Assembly (NCBI RefSeq): GCF_963678635.1
Contig: NC_087064.1
Coordinates: 30,037,740 to 30,101,739 of the forward strand
Origin: Symsagittifera roscoffensis
Lineage: Eukaryota > Xenacoelomorpha > Acoela > Convolutidae
Direction: 5' to 3'
Length of the DNA: 64,000 nt
The notes beneath the pieces were generated by a model, which ran no database searches, had not been told where the DNA came from, and worked only from the letters and a program-made list of their open reading frames with translations. Positions 47,401 to 56,696 of this stretch are shown one piece after another. The translations under genes were made by a program, and so were the position numbers. The first letter of the stretch is position 1, and each line of letters begins with the position of its first letter.

Positions 47401-50400
47401 ACATCTTTGCAAAAAAAGTTTTACAATGTTTTTTCCATAATATTTGAAGATAACCATGAGGTTAAAGCTGAAGTTTGTTTGTTTAAGATCAAGGATCTTC
47501 AAAAGAGAAGATCAACTTGCAAGCTGATGAGTCCGTGGCGTATGTTTTGTGTACCTGCATGCAATTTTTTCTTAGTTTTCTAAACGAGGATTTATATTAT
47601 CGCTTTTTTGAGCTCAGAAAAAACTAGATTGCGGATACAAATGAGACTACCTCTCCTAAAAATTAGAAAACAATAGTTAGTATTTGCCCTACTGGCTTNN
47701 NNNNNNNNNNNNNNNNNNNNNNNNNNNNNNNNNNNNNNNNNNNNNNNNNNNNNNNNNNNNNNNNNNNNNNNNNNNNNNNNNNNNNNNNNNNNNNNNNNNN
47801 NNNNNNNNNNNNNNNNNNNNNNNNNNNNNNNNNNNNNNNNNNNNNNNNNNNNNNNNNNNNNNNNNNNNNNNNNNNNNNNNNNNNNNNNNNNNNNNNNNGG
47901 TCGGAGGAACAACAAGTTCATTTATTAAAAGGTAGCCACTCGGAGCCTTAAAATGAACATAGTTTGAAGCAAGAGTGCTCCTCAAGCCCTAACTGTTTCG
48001 ACTGCCTTCTAAATTTGCTGAAAAATTTACAAAACAATTGTTTTCTTTTGAATTTTTGCTCCGTCATTTTTCTTATTTTTATCCCCATACACCCAAATCT
48101 TCATGTGAACTACAATGTGTTCATTTTGGCGTCATTTAGAACAAAATTGCTTGCCTGCATCAAATTTTGAATGTTTTAATTTGCTGCTTGCGACTTAGCT
48201 GGACAGAATATACCGGGCGTTAGTTTACTTAACTTCAATTATTGTTGTGAAAGTGGTCCCAATTTAAGTCCCAAATAATTTTGGTTTTATGGACACAGTT
48301 GAATTCTTTTTTATTTTGAGTTTCAGATATCAAACTTTTTCATATATTTTAAGAAAATTCCGCCAAATGGGTGGTTACAAAGCCAAAATTTGTATGAAGA
48401 AAAAAGTCCCGAGCGCAAATACTCTTTCATTTTCTTCAACAGTGTGAACGATTATATAAAACAAACATTGAATCATGTACATCATATGTCTCGGGCCGAA
48501 TATGAGCTCACCGTGCAAAATGGGCGAAATCGAGCAAGTGTTCGACTTTTGGTATTGATATTTGATATTTGACATTTGATATTTCGTTTGTGCTTATTCT
48601 AAAGTTTTTGCTTTCGGGTACATATATAATTTTCAACTATCTGATTATTTGGTTAAGTAACACGGCAACAAAGTATCTTGATGGCAAAAAATTTCTTGCA
48701 GTTTGTTGTGAAATTAAAACAATATTTAATCAAATCTAGTAATTTCTGGTTTTGCCAAAAATGGGGTCTTCCGAAAAACTTTGTTGTCTTCTTTTTTAAG
48801 TCAACGAAATGAGATTCCTGTCTACTCCCATCACAATATAAAGATCCTCAGTTGCACAAAATTTTTGTGCAGCACGTGTTTTTGTTCATAAACAACAAGA
48901 TGAACTGCTCTTTTTATGCAGTTTTTGGAATGTGTTGAGACTGCCAACTCACTTCTTAACATGTTGACGCTTATTGAAATGTTAAGGGGTTTTTAACCAA
49001 AAATGGATGTCGTATGATAGCACCAAAAAGGACACTTAGGGTGGTCAGAGGGTTGAATCCCGGTGAGGCAGAAACTCTATACGAAATAGGTTCACTTTAG
49101 GGTTTCCTTAAAATTCGAGAAAAATTATCCGAAAACCCTCCTCCCTCCAACAAAATTCTGCATAGACCACAATCCGACGCTAATTGTTCCGACTTTCGAT
49201 ACGAAAGTAACGGAATATTTGTTCTCGGGGTGGTTTTTTTTTTCTTCACACAAGTTTCGATTTTCTAACTAGCAATTTTAGACGTTTTTTATATCAGCCA
49301 AAAGATATTGTTGTACTGAGCTCATATTTAAAAAAATATTTTAATTGTGATTATTTATTTTTCATAAAGTTACGGGGGTTTAAAGATTGCCATTTTTGCC
49401 AATTTGGGACAAATAACGCGCGATATATTTCGCATTATTAACGCGTAAGCGGAGTGTAAATCCATCTTAGAAATCGTTCCAAATTGTTAAAAGAAACCTA
49501 TTTGCCATAATTGGTTTGTTACAAGGAGCAAAATCTATCCTTTTGTACTTTATATGGCGTGTGGGGGGATGATTTTTATTTAAAAAAAATTCAAATTTGA
49601 GAATTTTTTTTTTCATTTAGTTTTATTTCATTGAATTTTTTAATGTTATTACTGCTCCATAAACCTTAAAGGCAGTCGGAACATTCAGGGCTTCGCCCTG
49701 ATACGAGCAGTCGTGTTGTTCCGACTTTCGATACGAAAGTAACGGAATATTTGTGCTCGGGGTGGGTTTTTTTTTTCATCAGACAAATTTCGACTTTTTA
49801 ACTAGCCATTTTTGACGGAATATTTTTATTTCATTCGAAAGCTATTGTTGTCCTGAATTTAAATTTGAAAAGATATTTCACCTGTGATCATTTTTCGTAA
49901 AGTTATGAGGGTTTAAAGATTGCCATTTTGACCAATTTGGGACAATTAACGCGCGATATAATTCGCGCTATTAACGCGTAAGCGGAGATTTAATCCGTCT
50001 GAGAAATCATTCCAAATTGGTTGTAAGAAGCTTATTTGCCATAATTTATTTGTTACAAGGAGAAAAATTTATTGTTTTGTTCTTTATATGGCGTGTGGGG
50101 GGGATGATTTTTATAGAAAATTTTTCAAATTTTAGAAATTTTTTTTTTTCATTTTCATTTAATTTTTTAATGTTGTTTATGTTATTACTGCTCCATAAAC
50201 GTTAAAAGGCTGTCGGAACTTTCAGGGCTTCGCCCTGATACGAGCAGTCTTGTTTTGTTTAAACTTGTTTAAAAAACTTATTTCAACAGTGTTGACTAGT
50301 ACAAAAAAGTATTCATCTTTATGGTATATGCCAAGACTTAGCTCATTCAACTCATCTGTTTCTGAGACGTGCTGTAACGAACAATTATACAAACAACAAT

Positions 50401-53400
50401 ACTGCTCGTATCAGGGCGAAGCCTTGAATGTTCCGACTGCCTTTTAAGGTCTATGGAGCAGTGATAACATGAAAATTTAAATGTAATCAAATAAAATTAA
50501 TTTTTTTTTTGATTTGAGATTTTTTTGTGAAAGCATTCCCCCACACGTCATATTAAGTACAAATTGATAAATTTTGCTCCTATTAACAAATCAATTAAGA
50601 CATATAAGCTTCCTTGAATCAATTTGGAACGATTTATAAGACGGAATAAATCTCGCTTACGCGTTATTAGTGCGAAATATATCGCGCGTTAATTGTCCCA
50701 AATTGACCGAAATGGCAATTTAAACCCCCACAACTTTACGAAAACTGATCACAGGTAAAATATCTTTTCAAATTTAAGCTCAAGACAACAACGCCCTTCG
50801 CATGATATAAAAAACCCGTCAAAAAAGGCTAATTAAAAAGTCGAAGAAAAAAAACCCAAACGGACCACAAATATTCCGTTACTTTCGTTACGAAAGTCGG
50901 AACAACAAGACTGAATGTTCTGACTGCCTTTAAAAGTTTCAGGAGCAGTAATAAACTTAAAAAATTTATTGTAATAAAATGAAAAAAAAAATTTCTAAAA
51001 TTTGAAATTTTTCAATGAAAATCATCCCCCGATACGCCATATTAAGTACGAAAGGATAAATTTCGTTCCTTGTAACAAATCAATTATGGCAAAAATAAGC
51101 TCAAACATCCTGCCGACCCAAAGTGTCCCCCCTTTGGTACTTTTTACGAAATCCACCTTTGGCCGACCGACCCTAAAATTTTTCTAAAGGCGCCTTTGGC
51201 GCCAATATTAACTATTTTTTGAGGGGGAGCGCGCGCCAAAAAAACGCGATTTTTTTGTCAAAATTTGTCAAAAATTGCCTAAAATGGCTTTTTTGACTGT
51301 TTTTTCAAAAGTTTGCCTGCGGCGCAGAAAATTTTGCCAAAATAGGGGCAAAACAGTGCTTTGGGAGAGCTCAAAAAATCTATTTGGTCGACCTAAAAAA
51401 AAAGGTCCTCAAAATTTTCGATTTCTTTTTGAAAATCCGCCACCCCCTCGAGAAAATCCTGGATCCGCCCCTGATCACAGGTAAAAATATCTTTTCAAAT
51501 ATATGCTCAGGACAAGAATACCTTTTGAATGGTATAAAAAAAATCCGTCTAAAATTGCTAGTTAAAAAATCGAAACCTGTCTGAAGAAAAAAAACCCACC
51601 CGAGCACAAATATTCCGTTACTTTCGTATCGAAAGTCGGAACAAAAAGAGGTTGTTTAACATAGGTAAAGGAGTGGCTATTTAAACATTACTTACTCGCT
51701 TTCAATAGAAAAGGGTACGAAAGATAGGCAAATGAGCGTCAACATGGCGAATAAAATGTTGAGCACGTAGAACTGAGACCTCCTCTTGATTCGACATCGG
51801 GCACTCAGAAATGAACTCATTGTCGAAACTAGGTTGCTGTGGTTGGGGTGCTTGATGCCATGTTTGTTCTTAGATTTTCCACTTCCTGTAAAAGTTTTCT
51901 GGTTCTAGAACAAAAAAAATTTTAAAATTAATGTTTGTTCCTGGTCTAGGTGCTCGACTGATGTTTCGACTTTTCAGGCGAGAATGAGCAGCTACTCAAA
52001 AGTTTCTAAAAAGTTTCAGAAAATGATCAATTTTTTATTCAGAAAACTATTTTTTGATTTTTGTTACCGCATGTTGATACTTTGAATGTCACTTTTCTTG
52101 AAGTTAATTTTTCAATTGAACTGGCTCGTGTATCTGTATTAAGAGTATATTGATGCTCAAGGGTCGTCCTATAACAGACCATTCTGGATACCTTGGTGAT
52201 GGCTTTGACAGACTCTAATGCTTGCAGTGACTTCAATGGCTTCGATTTCTTCTCGTCTTTTGAGTTGTCACTGGGAAAGAAATTAGTAGGGGGGATAGAG
52301 TTGGGGTTCCCCTCAACAATGTCCACGTGTGAGAACATCTCCCAGCCCTGAAAAAAATAAGCTAAGATAATATTTGGTTTTTCATTTCTGTTTTAGTAAA
52401 AGCGTGTCAAAAGTTGAACTAATATCATCTACGGCCTTTATTGTGATCTATTTTGCTATTTTTATAGATTCATCAAAAAGAATTGACCGTTTTGAGTGAT
52501 ATTACATCTGAAAGAAAATTTAAATGCAGTGAAACTAGCATAATGCTTTTATATGGGGAAAAACTTTAAGTGGTGATATTTGAAAGTGACATTTAACTTA
52601 TCGCAATTATAAAATATCTCGCGGTAACCAAATTGTACTTAAACCTGAATCAAAAGCTTTGCAAGTTGAACGGTCGCATTTTTTGCTATTTTTCGTTTTA
52701 TTTTTGTTTAATTTGTCAAAACTCAATAATTTTTTTCGGGATTTTGATAGCAGCAGAAACAACTGAGGTGCTCGATGTCATTTTGGTTAACGAAATTGTC
52801 ATGATGCTTAAAAAAATGGCATTTTTTTCGGTGCAATATTCAGCAATTTCTACTGAACCATTGAAAAAGTTTTCCCTTGAAAGAAGTCGCGTTTTTGGAA
52901 TAAACTGTTACTTGTGGGTCATTCATGTTGTCCCTGTTGATGTAGGAGTACTCGAAGTGGTCCTGTTTGAGCACCACTTGATCTCTCGGAAGTCTCGAGT
53001 AGAGTGTCAATGGCAACTCCTGGTAGTCCAGAGGGAACTCATGCAGCAACATCTTCGTCTGGAAAGTTCCTGGAAGTAACCTCCCAGTGTAATTGAAGAT
53101 CAAATATAAAGTATAAATAGCACCAAGTGAGGATTGGGATTCTTTGATAGGTGACCCAAGCTTGCACTTAAAGCATTGCGGGAGACTACACAATCTAAGT
53201 GGCTTCGAACGGGTTTATTTGTTAATAGTAGTTTGTCGACCTGTTTTTTTAGGTCGACCAAACTGATTTTCCGAGTACTCCCAGTATAGGGCTATAAAGA
53301 CCCCATATTGACAAAAAAATTTGCGACGCAGACAAATTTAAAAAGTAACAAGCCAAAAAAGGCGTTTTTAGACACTTTTTTGGAAAATGTTGATAAAAAA

Positions 53401-56400
53401 ATTGCGTTTTTTTCGGCGCGCGCTTTCCCCTCAAAATTAATAAATATTGGTGTCCGTCAGCCAAAAATTGATATCTCAAATTAGTCAAAACAGGATATCT
53501 CCCCATTGGTGAGGGAGAAATCCCTGAGGGAAAAAAGGTGCGTCCACTCCCTCCCATCCCTAAATCCACTGGTGCTTCCAGCACAATTTACCTTTGATCT
53601 TCTGTCGGAGCACAATCATCTGCTGGGAGTTCATCGCCTCCTCCTCACACACGAATATCTGCTCCCTTTTCACATCCTCCTTCACCATGTTGAACACATG
53701 CACCTCCGGCTGCCAACAGGACTGCAGGTAGACATCCAACTCCTCATCCGCCAGATCCTCCACGGCCTCATCCAACCATCGCAGCTAAAATGAGCACACG
53801 CTGTTTGATATTTTTCTAGTTTATGGAACAATGATTCATAGAAGACATTTTTTGTTATTTTTTTTCGTTTACAAGCAAAGAATTTTAGATAAATGAAACC
53901 TCAAAAAGTTCTCCAAAATAAACGCTTCATTCGAACTACCGCAGCTGTTAGAATTCAAGAAGTTGGTTTTTACGATGTTAAAAGAACAATTGATCACAAT
54001 AATAAACGAGATAACTGAAAAAAATGCAGAAAAACAGTTGAATCATTAATGGCATTGCGAGTACTTCCTTCCCAGCTTCATTAAACTATTGGAGATGAAA
54101 TGGGTCAAAGTTTGTTGATGCTATTCTTGTTAATAGAACAATGAAATCATAGAAACTTTGTAACTCAAAAATCAAGTTTCGAAAAATTTGATAAGTTTTG
54201 AGAAATTTATTTCATTATCGCAGAACCAAAGCTGAAATCGTTATTCCTATACAATGAGTTGTATGAACACCTAGAAAAGTGATATATTGTCAAATTGTGA
54301 ATTAGCCTCTCTGCTATAGCATTGGTAGTTTGAGAGGACGAATGCGACCAGATTGGTAGCAATACGGGTACTAGGTCAAACTTACAGATGTAAAAATGCC
54401 CCGGACAAAAAGTACCCAACTTCAACAAGGATAGCCGGTTACTGAGCAAATAGCACAGAATGTTCCGACCATATTCTTAAAAATACAACTAAAAAGTTTT
54501 TTCGTCGTATAGTCGTTTTTCCTGCGTGGTGTGGTAAAAGGGTCTGAACGAAAATCTAAAGCTTAGGCATATGCGAGAACCGTAGTAAAATAAGCAAACT
54601 GGAAAACAAAAAATCAAAAATAATTTACCAAAATTTTCTGACGTTTTGGTTTCCAAAAAGGCGATAAAATACTCAAAAAACCAACTCAAGTCGAGTAAAA
54701 AAAAATTTTACCGCTTAAATTAAGCAATTGTAAGCTGTTAAGTAAGCTATTGAAATAAATTATTGTAAGCTTGCTCGCTCTCTCGCAATTAGACGAAAAA
54801 CCACAATTTTCAAACCATTTTTTGTCGACACTGAGAAAAAATTTTCAGAATTTTTATACATCGTTTGACTCACGAGTGAAAGGGCTTCAAGAAGGTTTAT
54901 CACTCAGCTTTCTTCGATAATTTTTGTGGTAGCTGATTTTGCGTTGAAAACAAAAAAAAAACTAAAACAAACCCACCCGACCACACAATTCTTTTACGTT
55001 TTTCAAATGGTCGGAACAAAAAGGCCTTTCAAAATTGCTTTTATTTGAAATGTTTTGTTTCCAAACATCACTATTCTAAAATTTTGAAAATTAAAAAACT
55101 TAAAACGTGAAATATATTTTTACTCAACCCAATGATCTCATATTGAACACAGGCTACTGAAAGAACTTAGTGAATTCTTTTTCTTAATTCATTGGGTTTC
55201 TTATCTGAATTTTTCTGCGAAATACAATTTTTTTCAAATTAAAAGTAATTGCCAAAGACATTAATGCCATTTCAAAATCATAAAAACGAATCGCAAAATT
55301 AGCTTATTGTTCCGACTTTCGAAAAAAGTGACAAATGTATATGCTCGGGGTGGTTTTTTTATTCAGAACAATTTTACAAAACTCTGGTTCTTTATGGGAC
55401 CCAGTCGGGTGCGCACAATAATATCCTGCCACTAGATTTATTGCTTGTTAAATTACCCGTCTGGCAAATTATCCCGCTCTGCAAAATCGTTTCAAATTGA
55501 ATTGAGGCAGCAATTAGGTTTAATAATTCCATTCCATACATGACTCAAATTGTAACACTTTTTAATATGATCAGCGCAAAACTCATTGTTTGCCAATTCT
55601 TAATTTACCAAAAACCATCCGAGACCATTTAAATGGCAGTAGGAACATTCAGAGCTTTGTCCTGATACGAGCAGTCTTGTTAAATTATGTTTTACTTCAA
55701 AGCGTAGATTTGATGAACTTTTGGATTTTTGGACTGATTTTTAGAACACCTTATTTGGTTTTCCAGCTCACAAGAAAACCTCAGGTTTGTTACCGGTTTT
55801 TTTTCCAATAAAATTGCTGTATTTTGTTTTATTAATTTTGACGACTTGTATTCCCCCGCCAGGGGTACCCATCAGTTACTTAACCTATTTTTTCAAATTT
55901 ACGACACCCATTTTTGGTCGATCAGTTGTAAAAATTTTCAAAAATATTTTTAATAGAGATACCAAACCTTCCAATAGAGCCGTATAGCGTAATTTTCCAA
56001 TTACATCATTTGTATCCCTATTTGTGTCATTTGTTAAAGCAGCTTTTTGTGCATTTTGGTAAAAAAGACTTTTGGAGTATTTCAAGAGAGAGTGTCAATG
56101 TGGTCGATCACTGAATGGTTGCCTCTGACAGGTTGATCATTGTGGATTAAAATCAATATGGTCGATCCCCCCCCCCAGGAGCGTATCATCAATCAGCGGT
56201 GTATCTATAAAAAATTTACGAATCTATGGGTTTCAGCTTCATTTTTCAAAATATATAACCAAATTCTTTGTGAAAATCAGTTTTTGTTTTGTGACTTGGT
56301 TGTAATGAAATTTAGAAAAATACATTGCAACTACCTGCTTTTCTCTTTAGTCAAATTGGAACCTTCACTTACTTGAATGAGAACTTCGGCATTAAAAGTC

Positions 56401-56696
56401 TGAGACTTTGTACTGATTTGGTAAATTTCAAGAAATCCGAATTTGACCAGCACTTCTTGACAACCTCCGAGAGACGAACGATGAAAATGCGAGTGTGGCT
56501 CACTATGATGAGCTCGCAAATCCGACGAACTCAAACACAACGAGTTGCTTCGCTCATTGCGATTCGGTTTATTTGGTGTATTTTCACTCGCAGACGATTC
56601 TATCAAAGTTTTTAACAAAGAATTGGTATGCTTGGTTGCTCGAGCTAGAACCTCAAGAGTCGATTCCAATGTGCTATCTTCATTGTCAGCTGTCAT
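35128..56696 (-). CDS. Pentameric ligand-gated ion channel subunit without Cys-loop (gene span, 7 visible exons)
   Basis: Exons on the minus strand: 56696-56373, 53784-53592, 53069-52912, 52347-52192, 51904-51696, then an unseen M2 exon, 42750-42584, 35497-35128. All visible junctions agree in phase. pLGIC subunits form five-membered membrane channels gated by ligands at an extracellular domain. Seen: a ligand-binding domain with VLVKFGFLEIYQISTKSQTF (first strand), CWQPEVHVFN, IKGTF and HEFPLDYQELPLTLYS (the Pro-loop). No cysteine flanks the Pro-loop, as in prokaryotic members. M1, M3 and M4 are clear; the M3-M4 loop is about 11 residues. A ~120-residue Ser-rich tail follows M4. The start Met has an in-frame TAA shortly upstream and no signal peptide follows it. 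Ligand and ion preference cannot be read without M2. Confidence 0.82.
35536..35917. mobile_element. MULE-type MITE
   Basis: The left end has CTCATGGGCGAAGGACCGAA and the right end is the inverse of CTCATAAGCGAAGGACCGAAT. Both resemble the terminal repeat of the Mutator-like element at 44898 (CTCATGCTTGAAGGACCGAAT). About 380 bp, no coding sequence; it lies just upstream of the acceptor of the last channel exon. Confidence 0.6.
35960..36492 (-). mobile_element. Family 1 Helitron-like element
   Basis: A full-length minus-oriented copy, from AACAAGACTGCTCG to CGTATCGAAAGTCGGAAC, followed on the plus strand by AA (that is, preceded by TT). Confidence 0.85.
36752..36965 (+). mobile_element. hAT-type MITE, copy 4, right end lost
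   Basis: Starts CAGTAGTGGATTTAGGGG and contains the GACGTTCTCC and TTTTTGAGGGTAATAT blocks of the family. The CCGCCCCTG end is missing. Confidence 0.55.
37430..37830 (-). pseudogene. Decayed coding-like stretch, unidentified
   Basis: On the minus strand, short open pieces separated by stops read like protein rather than chance: IPEIQSKLQQKQQVQQKKG, GQIIAEEIETLAKNRNG, RFLSKNLRAKQALEAKRLS. Base composition is less AT-rich than the flanks. A coiled-coil-like Gln/Lys pattern is seen. Possibly a gag or ORF1 remnant with 39.6-40.7 kb; no family motif supports a name. Confidence 0.25.
37822..39222. repeat. Segmental duplication, copy 1 (carries a Helitron-like insertion)
   Basis: Apart from the family 1 element at 37872-38414, it matches 46850-47698 at near identity over about 850 bp. 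The match continues to the CCCTACTGGCTT that borders the N gap in copy 2. An open frame of 110 residues at 38772-39104 lies inside, but copy 2 has lost the ATG and carries an indel in an A run, so it is not conserved as a gene. Confidence 0.85.
37872..38414 (+). mobile_element. Family 1 Helitron-like element with paralogous empty site
   Basis: A full-length 543 bp copy. Left flank GGAACGTTTTT, right flank ATGTTTTTAAAGG. The corresponding stretch at about 46886 reads GGAACGTTTTTAGGTTTTTAAAGG without the element. The insertion therefore added GTTCCGAC...CAGTCTTGTT between a T and an A, with at most a 1-2 bp duplication. Confidence 0.88.
39223..39613. other. pLGIC intron, no feature seen
   Basis: AT-rich DNA with a slightly GC-richer patch at 39380-39480. 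Nothing recognised. Confidence 0.4.
39614..40700 (-). pseudogene. Decayed minus-strand coding remnant, unidentified
   Basis: An open minus frame at 39955-39614 (113 residues) includes RTDINRTFISASNIAEIIES and HRIAPRGVIKKSS. Higher coordinates give further plausible pieces (ITDALVDDILSLTQDLEETH, FKFAWKKFRVSRL, FAKFIAQLAQLAAQLRT) separated by stops. Composition and residue mix look like genuine former coding sequence, probably a transposon ORF lying within the channel intron. I could not place it in a family. Confidence 0.3.
40701..41628. other. pLGIC intron, no feature seen
   Basis: AT-rich; open frames are short and low-complexity. Confidence 0.4.
41629..42359. mobile_element. Foldback Tc1/mariner-type MITE (731 bp)
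   Basis: Starts CAGTGCTGATTTAAATTATC and ends with its inverse. The two halves pair over about 300 bp each around a ~100 bp centre. The left flank is TA; the right flank is TC rather than TA. The CAGTGCTG terminus resembles Tc1-type ends. Confidence 0.7.
42584..42750 (-). CDS. pLGIC exon: M3, short loop and M4
   Basis: Acceptor TTATTTCAG, donor AACAG/GTATGC. The peptide starts YLLGQTTYLSAMVINYGCLV (M3, with the Tyr-Leu-Thr pattern normal at its start), then an ~11-residue loop RNCGESVSSK, then VETIVLIIVLTFQFSLHAYL (M4). In most animal members the M3-M4 loop is 50-200 residues; here it is the length seen in prokaryotic channels. It starts in phase 0 and ends in phase 2, matching the tail exon. 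Confidence 0.82.
42751..44719. other. pLGIC intron, no gene
   Basis: Contains a pair of related GAGCTATCTCCCCCC..GCTCAATTGATC segments near 43460-43515 and 43998-44062, including a 16-G run at about 44029. No M2-like peptide could be found on the minus strand by eye. Confidence 0.45.
44898..46613 (-). mobile_element. Mutator-like (MULE) DNA transposon
   Basis: 1.7 kb with ~40 bp terminal inverted repeats: GGGGGAGGGTTCTCATGCTT.. at the left and the inverse of GGGTGGCGTCCCTCATGCTT.. at the right, identical over 29 bp. It is flanked by GCGAAAT (8 bp if counted as CGCGAAAT), a target duplication of the Helitron-like copy it entered. It encodes a broken FLYWCH/MULE transposase on the minus strand. 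Confidence 0.88.
45051..46443 (-). pseudogene. MULE transposase with FLYWCH zinc finger, frameshifted
   Basis: Three overlapping pieces in different frames. 46443-46162: FLYWCH-type finger (GYRFMKSGKSKKKIYYRCT, CSAKLST, HPHDPD). 46114-45704: MULE catalytic domain start (LLKTDTILCDGTFKMAPKPY, FFVVIGERKIPVCWALLKGK). 45723-45051: ISNFELGF, GCYFHYTQAIYRK and the C-terminal NLRTTNICESWHSSWN, IARIRPSFW. The DGTF aspartate and the FE glutamate remain; the usual DFE is NFE. Domain order and length suit a small MULE, but at least two frameshifts make it inactive. Confidence 0.85.
46850..47698. repeat. Segmental duplication, copy 2 (lacks the Helitron-like insertion)
   Basis: Near-identical to 37822-37871 plus 38415-39222. 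It preserves the pre-insertion site of the 37.87 kb element and runs straight into the N gap. Confidence 0.85.
47699..47898. other. Assembly gap (200 N)
   Basis: A 200-base N run of conventional size, so the true length is unknown. It lies in the channel intron between the M1 and M3 exons, next to a duplicated segment likely to confuse assembly. The open frames that cross it are artefacts. Confidence 0.99.
47899..49195. other. pLGIC intron, no supported feature
   Basis: AT-rich. Searched by eye on the minus strand for an M2 exon (a 20-residue Ser/Thr/Leu helix followed by a Pro); none seen. Confidence 0.4.
49196..49717 (+). mobile_element. Family 1 Helitron-like element, tandem copy C
   Basis: A 522 bp plus-oriented copy, GTTCCGACTTTCGATACG to GAGCAGTCGTGTT, abutting copy D with no spacer. 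Confidence 0.85.
49718..50254 (+). mobile_element. Family 1 Helitron-like element, tandem copy D
   Basis: A 537 bp plus-oriented copy starting directly at the end of copy C and ending GAGCAGTCTTGTT. Confidence 0.85.
50395..50903 (-). mobile_element. Family 1 Helitron-like element, tandem copy E
   Basis: A minus-oriented, more diverged copy, from AACAATACTGCTCGTATCAG to TTACGAAAGTCGGAAC. Its 5' end abuts the 3' end of copy F. Confidence 0.82.
50904..51642 (-). mobile_element. Family 1 Helitron-like element, tandem copy F, with nested MITE
   Basis: AACAAGACTG joins AATGTTCTGACTGCC directly, so the terminal hairpin has been lost. The interior is interrupted by a hAT-type MITE at about 51101-51473, then resumes at GATCACAGGTAAAA and ends TATCGAAAGTCGGAAC. 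Confidence 0.8.
51101..51473 (+). mobile_element. hAT-type MITE, copy 5, nested
   Basis: Contains the family blocks GCGCGCGCCAAAAAAACGCG, TGCGGCGCAGAAAATTTTGC and AAATCCTGGATCCGCCCCTG. The left terminus is missing; part of the host element was deleted with it. Confidence 0.7.
51696..51904 (-). CDS. pLGIC exon: end of ligand-binding domain and M1
   Basis: Acceptor TTTTGTTCTAG (phase 0), donor GCGA/GTAAGT (phase 2). A basic linker leads to CRIKRRSQFYVLNILFAMLT and LICLSFVPFSIESE: the Arg-rich pre-M1 followed by M1, as in pLGICs. A later AG in the acceptor region (CTTTTACAG) gives the wrong phase. Confidence 0.82.
51905..52191. other. Intron between pLGIC exons 4 and 5
   Basis: About 290 bp. 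The open minus frame continues past the GTATCC donor at 52191 but loses all similarity to the family. Confidence 0.5.
52192..52347 (-). CDS. pLGIC exon: late ligand-binding domain with insertion
   Basis: Acceptor TTTTTTTCAG, donor ACCAAG/GTATCC, 52 codons, phase 0 at both ends. GWEMFSHVDIVEGNPNSI fits the Trp-led strand after the Pro-loop region. A Lys/Ser-rich stretch (SDNSKDEKKSKPLKSLQALE) follows and is longer than usual there. Confidence 0.72.
52912..53069 (-). CDS. pLGIC exon: Pro-loop region
   Basis: Acceptor ACTTCCAG, donor CACAA/GTAACA. With the split Gly it reads GTFQTKMLLHEFPLDYQELP, then LTLYSRLPRDQVVLKQDHFE. The FPxDxQ motif is the invariant core of the family; the cysteines normally 15 residues apart around it are absent. 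Confidence 0.85.
53236..53571 (-). mobile_element. hAT-type MITE, copy 6
   Basis: Minus orientation; the right end inverted reads CAGTGGATTTAGGGATGGG. Contains the inverted GCGCGCGCTTTCCCC and AGTGTCTAAAAACGCC blocks. It lies about 20 bp from the donor of channel exon 2. Confidence 0.65.
53592..53784 (-). CDS. pLGIC exon: ligand-binding domain, WxP region
   Basis: Acceptor CATTTTAG, donor AAAG/GTAAAT. LRWLDEAVEDLADEELDVYL, then CWQPEVHVFN, and VLRQKIKG at the end. The Trp-x-Pro-(x)5-Asn spacing and the KxKGTF junction are standard in the family. Ends in phase 1, matching the next exon. Confidence 0.86.
53785..54755. other. pLGIC first intron, no feature seen
   Basis: AT-rich DNA without supported genes. 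Confidence 0.4.
54756..55017 (-). mobile_element. Family 2 copy
   Basis: Minus orientation: GTTCCGACCATTTGAAAAAC at the start, GCGAGCGAGC toward the end, with a CGGGTGGGTTTG block in place of the CGGGTGTG of the 1.1 kb copy. Confidence 0.65.
55309..55681 (+). mobile_element. Family 1 Helitron-like element, internally deleted
   Basis: The intact 5' start GTTCCGACTTTCG and 3' end GATACGAGCAGTCTTGTT bracket only 373 bp, with a strongly diverged interior. Confidence 0.7.
55682..56372. other. pLGIC first intron, 5' part
   Basis: No gene seen. A C run (CCCCCCCCCAGG) at about 56168 follows two TGGTCGATC segments near 56100 and 56159. Confidence 0.4.
56373..56696 (-). CDS. pLGIC first visible exon: N-terminus and first strand of ligand-binding domain
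   Basis: 108 codons from ATG to the donor ATTCAA/GTAAGT. An in-frame TAA lies about 15 bases before the ATG, so this looks like the start. The first ~80 residues are hydrophilic, Ser/Asn/Glu-rich, with a His patch (RAHHSEPHSHFHRS), and show no signal peptide. They are followed by VLVKFGFLEIYQISTKSQTF and NAEVLIQ, the usual opening strand. Phase 0 into the next exon. An additional upstream exon with a signal peptide cannot be excluded. Confidence 0.75.
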
